Of a stretch of 64,000 bases of DNA, positions 55,796-64,000 are shown in pieces (within the stretch, counting starts at the first letter, position 1; every line of letters begins with the position of its first letter). The stretch is taken from contig NZ_MSMP01000012.1 of assembly GCF_001936575.1 (NCBI RefSeq), positions 121,706-185,705 of the forward strand, in the 5' to 3' direction. The translations under genes were made by a program, and so were the position numbers. The DNA is from Tenacibaculum agarivorans. Lineage in GTDB: Bacteria; Bacteroidota; Bacteroidia; Flavobacteriales; Flavobacteriaceae. The notes beneath the pieces are model-generated. The model was not told the DNA's origin, ran no database searches, and saw only the letters and a list, made by a program, of their open reading frames with translations.

Positions 55796-58700
55796 ATGAA
55801 AATTATTGAATATATATCTTATTTAAGGAAAGAAAAAAACATTCTTATTACTGTTAATGATAATGATATTAAAATACGAGGAGACAAGGATGCATTAACC
55901 AAAGAAATAATTGCAGAAATCAAAACAAGAAAAGAAGAGATATTAGCATATTTTCAATCGCTCAATGAATATGAGCAAGAGAAAAATATTTCTATAGCAG
56001 AAGAAAAAGAATTATATACACTTTCCTCAGCACAAAAACGCTTATATTTTATTCAAGAATTTGAAAAAGAGTCAATAGCTTATAACCAACCTATTATAGT
56101 AAAATTAGAAGGAGAACTAGATAAAGAATCATTTCAGAGAACATTTAATCAGTTAGTAGCACGTCATGCGGCTTTAAGAACTTCTTTTGTAAATGTAAAC
56201 GGAGCTGTTTTTCAAAAAATCAACACACTAGAATCTGTTAATATTCAATACATAAACGCTACACCAGAAGATGTTGATGATAAGATTAGTCAATTTATTA
56301 GTCCTTTTGACCTTTCAGATAAGAGTCAATTTCGAGTAGGAGTATTAGTACTATCGGATAAAGAATATATTTTGATGGTAGATATGCATCATATTATTTC
56401 TGATGGGGTTTCTCATGGTATTCTTATGAAAGAATTTATGGATATTTATCATAATAAAGAATTACCAGAGTTAAAATTACAATATAAAGATTATGCAGAG
56501 TGGCAAGCAAACGAAGAACAAGAAACAAAACAAAAGAAAAAAGAGTTTTGGTTAAGCCAGTTTTCAGAAGAAACTATTCCATTAAATCTTGTCACGGACT
56601 TTTCACGTCCTAAAAGGAGAAGTTATAAAGGAGATGTTGTTGAATTTAATGTAGATGCTACAACTACAAAACAATTAAGATCTTTAGCAGAGGCTGAAGG
56701 AACCACATTATATACTGTATTCTTATCAGTATTTTATGTTTTACTTCACAAATTAACAAATCAAGAAGATATAGTTATTGGAACACCTATTTCGGGTAGG
56801 GATCATGCCGATTTGGAAACTATAATAGGAACATTTGTAAATACATTAGCTTTACGAAATTATCCTAAAGCTACAACTAGTTTCGAAAACTTTTTGTCAG
56901 AAGTTAAAACAACAACATTATCTTGTTTTGATAATCAGTCTTATCAATATGAAGAATTGATTAATGACTTAAAAGTTGCTAGAGATACTAGTAGAAATGC
57001 CTTGTTTGATGTAATGTTTACGTATCAAAATTACGAGGTGCCAACGTTAGAATTTTCTGATTTGGTATTAAAACACCATAAGAATGTACATTCTGATTCT
57101 ATTTTTGATTTGCATTTGATAGCTTTTGAAGTAGAAGATCATATGGAATTTAACTTTACATTTCAAACAGAACTCTATAAAAAAGAAACAATCACAAGGT
57201 TTGTAAGTTATTTTAAACAAGCTTTATTATCAATAATAGAAAATCCTAAGTCAGAATTATCAGATATAACTGTTCTTCCTCTAAAGGAAAGAGAACAAAT
57301 TTTAGAAACGTTTAACCATGCTACTATCAATTATCCTCATAAGGAAACATTAGCCTCTTTATTTGAGAATCAAGTAGAAAAAACTCCAGAAAATATAGCT
57401 TTACGTTTTAAAGAAGAAACCTTTTCATATAAAGAGTTGGAATTACGTAGTGAAAAATTGGCGATATATCTACAACAATTAGGAGTTAATACTAACACGT
57501 TAGTAGGTATATGTATGGATCGCTCAATAGAAATGATAATAGCAATACTAGGAGTGGTAAGAGCAGGTGGGACTTATGTGCCTATAGATCCAGATTACCC
57601 AAAGGAAAGAATCCAGCATATGGTGCGTGATGCAGTTATTGATGGAAATTTAAGTCCGGTACATATAGTTCTTACTCAAGATACTGTAAAAGAAAGCTTA
57701 CAAGATATTATAACAGATGAGGTGGCTATGTATTCCTTAACAAATGCATGGAATGATAATGGAATGCTTTTTAATATTCAAGGAAACCTTGAATCAACTG
57801 TAGTTTCAGATGATACGGCTTATATTATATATACATCAGGTTCAACAGGAAAGCCAAAAGGGGTGAAGGTAGCACACAGAAATGTGGTAAGTTTATTAAA
57901 AAATAAAGCTACTCATTTTGATTTCAATGAAAAGGATATTTGGACAATGTTCCATTCGTATTGTTTTGATTTCTCTGTTTGGGAAATGTATGGAGCTCTA
58001 TTATTTGGGGGAGAACTGATAATAGTTCCGAAAGAAGTTACAAAAGAACCAAAGTTATTTGCTGAATTAATTCATGATAATAAGGTAACCGTACTTAATC
58101 AAACGCCAATGTCCTTTTATATGCTACAGGAATCTTATGCGTTACAATACAACGAAACAGCAGTTCGTTATGTGATTTTTGGAGGAGAAGCACTTCACCC
58201 TTCTAAACTCAGAACATGGTACACGTCTTTTCCAGAAGTTACGCTTGTAAATATGTATGGAATTACAGAAACTACAGTACATGTTACTTATAAAGAAATT
58301 CGAGCTGATGAGATCAATTCAGGAATAAGTAACATAGGAACTTCATTACCAACATTACAATGTTATATACTTGATCAATCACACAAAATAGTGCCTATTG
58401 GTGTACCTGGAGAGTTGTATGTAAGTGGAGCAGGAGTTACAAAAGGATATCTTAATAGAGATGAGCTTACTGATGAACGTTTTCTTAAAAATCCATTTGC
58501 TTCTCAAGAACATGAAAAATTATACAGAACAGGAGATTTAGTTAGATGGCTTCCTGATGGTAATATGGAATATATGGGTAGAATTGATACTCAAGTTAAA
58601 ATTAGAGGATTTAGAATAGAGTTAGGAGAAATTGAAGCTGTATTGAATGGACATTCAGCTGTTAAGAAAAGTGTTGTTATAGCAAAAGATCATGTAGGAA

Positions 58701-61700
58701 CAAAGCAGTTAATCGGGTATTATGTATCAGATGGAGTTGTTACTGTTGATGAGTTAAGGAAAGAACTTTCGAAAAGTTTACCTGATTATATGGTACCTAC
58801 TTTCATGGTTTCGATAGATGCTATTCCAATGACTTCTAATGGAAAAGTAGATCGAAAAAAATTAACAGCTAAAGAGCTTGAAGTTAATAGTATAAGTGAT
58901 TATAAAGCTCCTGTAACTGAAATAGAGCGTCTTATGGTTGACGTATGGAAAGAAGCATTATCGGTAGTAAAAATAGGCGTGAATGATAATTTTTTTGCGT
59001 TAGGAGGAGATTCTATTAAAGCTATAAAATTGATTTATAAAATCAATGAAATGCTGAACTGTAATCTGCATGTTGCAGATATGTATGCGTATCAAACTAT
59101 AGAAGAACTTAGTGGTATAATTTCTGAAAAAACAGGTAGCAGTATAGATGAACGAGCTAAAGCAGAGGAAGAAATAGAAATGTTTCAAGAATGGTATAAA
59201 AATGAAGTGGGAATGGATGATTCGTATGAAGCTGTATATCCTATGAGTGGTATTGAAAAAGGAATGACTTTCTATACATTAATGAAAGATGATGATGAAG
59301 ATAGTTTCCATAACATCATTTATCACGAACAAAATCTTTATTCTATTCCAATAAAAGATTTTAAATATGATGTCTTTGAACGTGCCATTGAGTTACTAAT
59401 GGAAAAACATAGCACACTTAGAAAAGTGTATGATGTAGAACGTTTTGCCCACATTATTAAAAAGAAAATGAAACCAGAATTATTCTTCGTAGATATTAGC
59501 CATATGACTCACGAAGAACAGCAAAATTTTGGATTAGAAAATAAAGATAAAGAGAGGGTAAAATCGACAGACTTTTCTGGGGAAGTTCCATTATGGAGAA
59601 TGAGCATTATTAAAGTTCGTGAAGATTATCATTATTTACTTTTTGATATGCATCATAGTGTGTTGGATGGTTGGAGTTTATATTCATTTTTAACAGAGTT
59701 GAAAAATACATATGTATATTTAGATAAAGATCCAAATTATATTCCTCAAAAGCTAGAATGTGATTATGAAGATCAAATTGTTGGTGAAATTATGGAAATC
59801 AACAAAAATATAAGTACAGAATATTGGCGTGAAGAATTAGCCGATTACAACAGGTACGTATTTTATCCTACAGGAGATAAACATACTTTTGTTACTGAAA
59901 TACTTGATTTAGATTTACAACTTAAAAAAGATTTAGAAAGTTTAGCAGCTAGTATCAATACAAGTTTAAAACACTTATGTTTTGCCGCATATACCTACAC
60001 CTTATCTAAGTTTAGTTATGAACACGATTTTGTTGTAGGAATCATAACAAATACTAGACCTTTAGTGCCAGACGGTGAGCGTTTATTAGGATGTTTCCTA
60101 AATGCTGTGCCTTTTAGAGTAGATACTTCAAAAGCAGGAACATGGCGAGAATTTATCAATTATATGGAAAATAAATTGATAAAGATGAAACGACATGAAA
60201 AAATACCATTACAGAAGATCTTAGAAATTATTGAAGAGCCTGCAATAGACGGTAATCCACTATTTGATACATCGTTTAATTTTGTTGATTTTTGGGTTAC
60301 AGAAGATATCTTAAAGTATGATTCGGAACTTGAATTTGACCATCATACATCAAAAGATATGGACTTTGCAACTGATAATTTAGATGTAAATCAAAATACC
60401 TTATTCGATTTTCATATCTGGTCAGATATGTATGGAATGCAAATGATCTTAGAATATTCTACAGAGGTACTTACAGCAGCAGACATAGAAAAATTCCATA
60501 CCTATTTTAAAGAAATACTGTATAAATTCGTGGAAAATGTTGATGAATTGGCGTCAACACATCCAATAATCACATCGCAAGAAAAAGTACAGTTATTAGA
60601 AACGTATAATGATACACAAGTAACTATTAAGGAAGAAGCTACATTAGTATCATTACTAAGAGAGCAAGCACAAATACAGCCAGAAACAATAGCAGTTCAA
60701 TATACAGGTGGAGAAATAACTTACAAAGATTTGGATGAAATCTCAAATAAAGTCGCTACATATCTACAAGAAGTTGAAGGTATCAAAAAGGGAGATTTAG
60801 TTGGATTAATGTTAGAGCGTGAAGCTAGTTTAATGCCAGTACTATATGGTATTTTAAAGGCAGGAGGAGCTTATGTACCAATAGATCCAAAACATCCAAA
60901 AAACAGAATTAATCTTATTGTAAAAGAATCTAAAATTAAAGCTCTAATTACACGTGGTAGTTATGAATCAATAAACATATCAAATTTTGATACACATGTA
61001 ATCGATTTAGATGTAAAACAAAACGATATTGAGAAACAAACAATTAATATTACTACTAACTTAGTTACGGCAGAAGATTTAGCCTATGTAATTTTTACTT
61101 CTGGTTCTACAGGTAAGCCTAAAGGAGTAATGTTACAACATAATAATGTGGTGAATTTTATTGAAGGAGTAACTAAAGAAATTCCTTTCTCTGAAGATAG
61201 TACTATACTGTGTTTAACCACGATTTCTTTTGATATTTTTGGACTAGAAAGTCTTTTACCAATTAGCAAGGGATTAAAAATGGTGCTAGCTAATGAAGAA
61301 GAACAGTTTGATGCAACATTATTAGGAAAAGCAATACAAAATCATGGAGTAAATATGTTACAAATGACTCCATCTAGGGTCGAACTATTATTATCTGAAA
61401 GTAATAGTAATGCCATATTAGATGAGGTAAGGTGCATTATGATTGGAGGAGAAGCATTTCCAGAAATATTATTAGATAAGGTAAAGAAGGTCTATTCCGG
61501 GGCTATCTATAATATGTATGGACCAACAGAAACTACTATATGGTCTACTATTAAAGAACTAACTAATGAAACTTCTATAACAATTGGAAAACCAATAGCT
61601 AATACAGAAATCTTTATCCTTAGTAAAAACAATGAACTTTTATCAGATGGTGTTGCAGGAGAGCTTTGCATTGGAGGTAAAGGATTAGCGAGAGGATATT

Positions 61701-62431
61701 TTAATAATGATTCATTAACAAGTTCTCGTTTTGTACAACATCCATTTAAATCAAATGAACGTTTATATAAAACAGGAGATTTAGCTCGATGGAATAATAA
61801 TGGAGATTTAGAGTTCTTAGGAAGAATAGACAATCAAGTAAAAATACGAGGATTTAGAATTGAGTTAGGAGAAATTGAAACTCAATTAAATCAACACGAG
61901 TTTATTGAGCAAGCAGTAGTGTTAGCTAGGGAAACAAACGGAGAAAAGTTTTTAGTTGCATTTTATGTGTCAGATAAAGAAATTGCAGTAGAAACGTTAC
62001 GTAAACAACTTTCGCGTGAACTTCCTGAATATATGATTCCTTCATATTATATGCATCTAGAGAAGTTACCTTTATCACCAAGTGGTAAAATAGATAGAAG
62101 AGCTTTGCCAGATCATACATTGTTTGATACAGAAAGTTATGTTGCTCCTTCTAATGAAGTTGAAAAAAGACTTACAGAAATATGGAGTGAGGTGTTAAAA
62201 ATAAATCCAGAAGAAATTAGCATTGATAAAAGCTTTTTTGATTTAGGAGGACATTCATTAAGAGCTATGATTCTTATAAACAAAATTAATAATGAATATC
62301 AAAAAAGTTTTCCATTAACCTTATTGTTCCGCTATACAACTATAGCTGATATAGCCGAGTATATAATGGCTGCTATAGCTGCAGAAAAGCCAGTAGAATA
62401 TATAGAGGATAGCGAAGAATATTCGTTTTAA
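55796..62431 (+). CDS. NRPS: TubC_N docking-C-A(Thr)-PCP-C-A(Gly)-PCP
   Basis: This 2211-residue, two-module protein opens with about 60 residues resembling a TubC_N beta-hairpin docking domain (LITVNDNDIKIRG, then KEIIAEIKTRKEEILAYF). It should bind the acidic tail of the preceding synthetase. Module 1 has C HHIISDG (198-204), A from Asp725 reading DFWNIGMVHK, the exact Thr code, and Ser1073. Module 2 has a C domain with HHSVLDG (1286-1292) that shares LGCFLNAVPFR and a YPMSGIEKGM start with the C domain at 40020. Its A domain from Asp1813 reads DILQMGMIWK, close to the Gly code DILQLGLIWK. The carrier is Ser2154. The C-terminus is a short acidic tail (YIEDSEEYSF), matching the docking domain at the start of the next protein. 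No E or TE domain is present. Confidence 0.93.
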   Translation: MKIIEYISYLRKEKNILITVNDNDIKIRGDKDALTKEIIAEIKTRKEEILAYFQSLNEYEQEKNISIAEEKELYTLSSAQKRLYFIQEFEKESIAYNQPIIVKLEGELDKESFQRTFNQLVARHAALRTSFVNVNGAVFQKINTLESVNIQYINATPEDVDDKISQFISPFDLSDKSQFRVGVLVLSDKEYILMVDMHHIISDGVSHGILMKEFMDIYHNKELPELKLQYKDYAEWQANEEQETKQKKKEFWLSQFSEETIPLNLVTDFSRPKRRSYKGDVVEFNVDATTTKQLRSLAEAEGTTLYTVFLSVFYVLLHKLTNQEDIVIGTPISGRDHADLETIIGTFVNTLALRNYPKATTSFENFLSEVKTTTLSCFDNQSYQYEELINDLKVARDTSRNALFDVMFTYQNYEVPTLEFSDLVLKHHKNVHSDSIFDLHLIAFEVEDHMEFNFTFQTELYKKETITRFVSYFKQALLSIIENPKSELSDITVLPLKEREQILETFNHATINYPHKETLASLFENQVEKTPENIALRFKEETFSYKELELRSEKLAIYLQQLGVNTNTLVGICMDRSIEMIIAILGVVRAGGTYVPIDPDYPKERIQHMVRDAVIDGNLSPVHIVLTQDTVKESLQDIITDEVAMYSLTNAWNDNGMLFNIQGNLESTVVSDDTAYIIYTSGSTGKPKGVKVAHRNVVSLLKNKATHFDFNEKDIWTMFHSYCFDFSVWEMYGALLFGGELIIVPKEVTKEPKLFAELIHDNKVTVLNQTPMSFYMLQESYALQYNETAVRYVIFGGEALHPSKLRTWYTSFPEVTLVNMYGITETTVHVTYKEIRADEINSGISNIGTSLPTLQCYILDQSHKIVPIGVPGELYVSGAGVTKGYLNRDELTDERFLKNPFASQEHEKLYRTGDLVRWLPDGNMEYMGRIDTQVKIRGFRIELGEIEAVLNGHSAVKKSVVIAKDHVGTKQLIGYYVSDGVVTVDELRKELSKSLPDYMVPTFMVSIDAIPMTSNGKVDRKKLTAKELEVNSISDYKAPVTEIERLMVDVWKEALSVVKIGVNDNFFALGGDSIKAIKLIYKINEMLNCNLHVADMYAYQTIEELSGIISEKTGSSIDERAKAEEEIEMFQEWYKNEVGMDDSYEAVYPMSGIEKGMTFYTLMKDDDEDSFHNIIYHEQNLYSIPIKDFKYDVFERAIELLMEKHSTLRKVYDVERFAHIIKKKMKPELFFVDISHMTHEEQQNFGLENKDKERVKSTDFSGEVPLWRMSIIKVREDYHYLLFDMHHSVLDGWSLYSFLTELKNTYVYLDKDPNYIPQKLECDYEDQIVGEIMEINKNISTEYWREELADYNRYVFYPTGDKHTFVTEILDLDLQLKKDLESLAASINTSLKHLCFAAYTYTLSKFSYEHDFVVGIITNTRPLVPDGERLLGCFLNAVPFRVDTSKAGTWREFINYMENKLIKMKRHEKIPLQKILEIIEEPAIDGNPLFDTSFNFVDFWVTEDILKYDSELEFDHHTSKDMDFATDNLDVNQNTLFDFHIWSDMYGMQMILEYSTEVLTAADIEKFHTYFKEILYKFVENVDELASTHPIITSQEKVQLLETYNDTQVTIKEEATLVSLLREQAQIQPETIAVQYTGGEITYKDLDEISNKVATYLQEVEGIKKGDLVGLMLEREASLMPVLYGILKAGGAYVPIDPKHPKNRINLIVKESKIKALITRGSYESINISNFDTHVIDLDVKQNDIEKQTINITTNLVTAEDLAYVIFTSGSTGKPKGVMLQHNNVVNFIEGVTKEIPFSEDSTILCLTTISFDIFGLESLLPISKGLKMVLANEEEQFDATLLGKAIQNHGVNMLQMTPSRVELLLSESNSNAILDEVRCIMIGGEAFPEILLDKVKKVYSGAIYNMYGPTETTIWSTIKELTNETSITIGKPIANTEIFILSKNNELLSDGVAGELCIGGKGLARGYFNNDSLTSSRFVQHPFKSNERLYKTGDLARWNNNGDLEFLGRIDNQVKIRGFRIELGEIETQLNQHEFIEQAVVLARETNGEKFLVAFYVSDKEIAVETLRKQLSRELPEYMIPSYYMHLEKLPLSPSGKIDRRALPDHTLFDTESYVAPSNEVEKRLTEIWSEVLKINPEEISIDKSFFDLGGHSLRAMILINKINNEYQKSFPLTLLFRYTTIADIAEYIMAAIAAEKPVEYIEDSEEYSF

Positions 62432-62455
62432 TCAAATTGCTACAAAATAACTTAA

Positions 62456-62485
62456 GCTAGCCTTCTCTTTCAAGGGAAGGCTAGC
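62456..62485 (+). promoter_or_regulatory. Perfect 10-bp-stem hairpin between NRPS genes
   Basis: GCTAGCCTTC at 62456-62465 and GAAGGCTAGC at 62476-62485 are perfect inverted repeats around a 10-nt loop. The hairpin fills most of the 68-bp gap. It is strong, but the sequence after it (ATTTAGCGC) lacks a T-tract, so it is not a typical intrinsic terminator. Partial termination or transcript stabilisation is possible. A specialised antiterminator in the locus would make such an element tolerable (inference). Confidence 0.6.
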
Positions 62486-62499
62486 ATTTAGCGCTACTT

Positions 62500-64000
62500 A
62501 TGAAACCAACCGAAATAATTACTAAGCTTATCAATCTTGGAGCAAACTTAAAAGTTGTAACAGGGAAACTAAAGGTCTTTGCACCTCCTGGAGTTATGAC
62601 TAAAGAGTTACAAGAACACATAAAAAGGCATAAGGAAGAAATAATAGCAATTTTAGTAAGCTTACAAGGAACTTCTAAAATTGAAAAAGCATCATTAAAA
62701 GAATACTATACGCTTTCATCCGCTCAAAAGCGTATGTTTTTTTTGCATAGTATAGATAAGGATGCTTTAGCATATAATATGCCCCAAATTGTAAAGCTTA
62801 AAGGAATAGTTGACAAAAAACATTTAGAAGATACTTTCAAAAAATTAATTGATAGACATGAAAGTTTACGAACATCATTTCAAACTATAAATGGAGAAAC
62901 AGCACAAATAGTAGCAGCTGAAATTCCGTTTTCCATTGAATATTTTGAAGCAAATGAGTTAGATGCTATAACTATTGTAGAAAACTTTATTAGACCTTTC
63001 GATCTTTCAAAATGCCCATTAGTAAGAGTAGGGTTAATCAAAATAGCGGAAAAAGAATATGTTCTAATGGTGGATATGCACCATATAATTGCTGATGGAG
63101 TTTCTCAAGGAATTTTAATGAAAGACTTTTTAGCATACTATAGTAAGAAGGAGTTATCGGAATTAAGATTTCAGTATAAAGATTATGCAGAATGGCAACA
63201 AAATATTCAACAAGAAGAGTTGTTGCATCAAAAGGAATTTTGGCTACAAGAATTTGCAGAGGAAATAGTTACATTAGAGTTACCTACGGATTATCAAAGA
63301 CCTAAAATAAATAATTATTCAGGAGGATACATAGGGTTTACATTAGATCAGTCTGAAGTTGAAAGTTTAAATAAAATAGGAGATAATGAAGGAGCTACGT
63401 TGTTTATGACAATGTTATCTATCTTTAATATCTTTTTGAGTAAGATATCAAATCAGGAAGATGTTGTTGTCGGATCCCCAGTGGCTGGAAGGCAAAATGT
63501 AGAAATGGAAGATGTAATGGGGATGTTTGTGAATACCTTAGCATTAAGGAATCAACCAAAAGGAACATTAAGGTTTATAGAATTCTTAAGACAGCTCAAA
63601 GAGAAAACATTAAACTGTTTTGAACATCAATCATATTTATATGAAGATTTAGTAGAAACACTTCGTATTCCAAGAGATTTAAGCAGAAACCCATTATTTG
63701 ATGTGATGTTTGGTTTTGAGAATTTTTCAGAAGAAGAATTTTCAATTCCAGGACTTCAGCTAGAACCTTTTAATGACAGTCAACAAACTTCAAAATTTGA
63801 TTTATCTTTAACGGTCCGTGAATCTTCTGAAGAGTTACACTGTTTATTTACGTACTCTACAGGATTGTTTAAAGAAGCTACTATTGATAGGTTTGTGAGT
63901 TACTTTAAACAAATAGTTAAAGAAGTATGTACTAACCCAGATATAATACTCTCAGATATTGATGTTTTATCAGAACAAGAAAAGTATCAACAATTACAGG
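62500..64000 (+). CDS. NRPS, partial: TubC_N docking-C, cut by the window end
   Basis: An open frame starts at ATG 62500 and has no stop before the window ends (500 codons). Residues about 1-60 resemble a second TubC_N-type docking domain (ITKLINLGANLKVVTGKLKVFAPPG, split here as a long first half, then a helix KELQEHIKRHKEEIIAIL). The acidic tail of the preceding protein is the likely partner. A C domain of LCL type follows, starting YYTLSSAQKRMFFLH, with HHIIADG at 194-200. The frame ends just before an A domain would begin. It extends the assembly line by at least one module, and the termination domain must lie beyond. Confidence 0.93.
   Translation, partial: MKPTEIITKLINLGANLKVVTGKLKVFAPPGVMTKELQEHIKRHKEEIIAILVSLQGTSKIEKASLKEYYTLSSAQKRMFFLHSIDKDALAYNMPQIVKLKGIVDKKHLEDTFKKLIDRHESLRTSFQTINGETAQIVAAEIPFSIEYFEANELDAITIVENFIRPFDLSKCPLVRVGLIKIAEKEYVLMVDMHHIIADGVSQGILMKDFLAYYSKKELSELRFQYKDYAEWQQNIQQEELLHQKEFWLQEFAEEIVTLELPTDYQRPKINNYSGGYIGFTLDQSEVESLNKIGDNEGATLFMTMLSIFNIFLSKISNQEDVVVGSPVAGRQNVEMEDVMGMFVNTLALRNQPKGTLRFIEFLRQLKEKTLNCFEHQSYLYEDLVETLRIPRDLSRNPLFDVMFGFENFSEEEFSIPGLQLEPFNDSQQTSKFDLSLTVRESSEELHCLFTYSTGLFKEATIDRFVSYFKQIVKEVCTNPDIILSDIDVLSEQEKYQQLQ

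Noticed and set aside
1387..64000. Siderophore cluster
   Set aside because: The interface-like domain and hydroxylases would fit, but no hydroxamate, catecholate, TonB-receptor or iron-uptake gene is in the window, and the predicted residues are cationic and amide-rich. It remains a weak alternative.
1..64000. Thioesterase, MbtH-like protein, tRNA, rRNA, CRISPR array, transposase
   Set aside because: I looked for each and saw no supporting motif or structure in the coding or intergenic sequence.

Overview
The window is AT-rich and uses A-rich upstream stretches rather than Shine-Dalgarno sites. It carries a perfect Bacteroidota-type promoter (TTTG-N19-TATATTTG) and a UpxY/NusG-like antiterminator. 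These traits point to a marine-type Flavobacteriia/Flavobacteriaceae genome (inference). Every supported gene is on the + strand. After a regulatory leader, almost the whole window is one hybrid NRPS-PKS locus that runs off the right edge. No RNA gene, insertion sequence, CRISPR array or thioesterase was seen.

Layout. 1-529: promoter and long 5' leader with a 56-bp repeat that carries RfaH-ops-like cores, plus a hairpin. 530-1048: specialised NusG paralogue. 1387-7845: FAAL-PCP-C-A(Asn)-PCP-E. 7872-10256: MacB/FtsX-type ABC permease. 10279-16143: C-A(Ser-like)-PCP-E-C. 16229-17212: TauD/SyrP-like Fe(II)/2-oxoglutarate dioxygenase. 17246-28033: degenerate C-A(Thr)-PCP-C-A(Cys-like)-PCP-C-A(Dab-like)-PCP-degenerate E. 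28084-28962: JmjC/cupin-8 dioxygenase. 29025-30431: diaminobutyrate aminotransferase. 30440-31783: stand-alone C. 31811-37051: half C-A(methyltransferase inserted, Dab-like)-PCP-C. 37060-39663: half C-A(Asn)-PCP. 40020-43313: C-A(Dab-like)-PCP. 43327-55506: KS-AT-KR-ACP-C-A(Asn)-PCP-E-C-A(unassigned)-PCP. 55796-62431: docking-C-A(Thr)-PCP-C-A(Gly)-PCP. 62500 to the edge: docking-C, partial.

Working together (inference). If the order is collinear, FAAL loads a fatty acid, which is extended with D-Asn, a D-Ser-like residue, Thr, Cys, Dab-like, methylated Dab-like, Asn, Dab-like, a ketoreduced malonate unit, D-Asn, an unassigned residue, Thr, Gly and more. The product would be a long, probably cationic lipopeptide. 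Dab is supplied by the co-encoded aminotransferase, and two unrelated dioxygenases tailor residues. Specificities were read by eye from Stachelhaus positions.

The most unusual architecture is a repeated split at C/A boundaries. Three A domains begin their polypeptide with a dead or half C domain, while a complete C sits on a separate upstream polypeptide. One dead C adjoins the TauD gene, resembling the C-interface domain/beta-hydroxylase pairing of siderophore NRPSs. A dead E domain is retained apparently as carrier of a COM-type docking tail.
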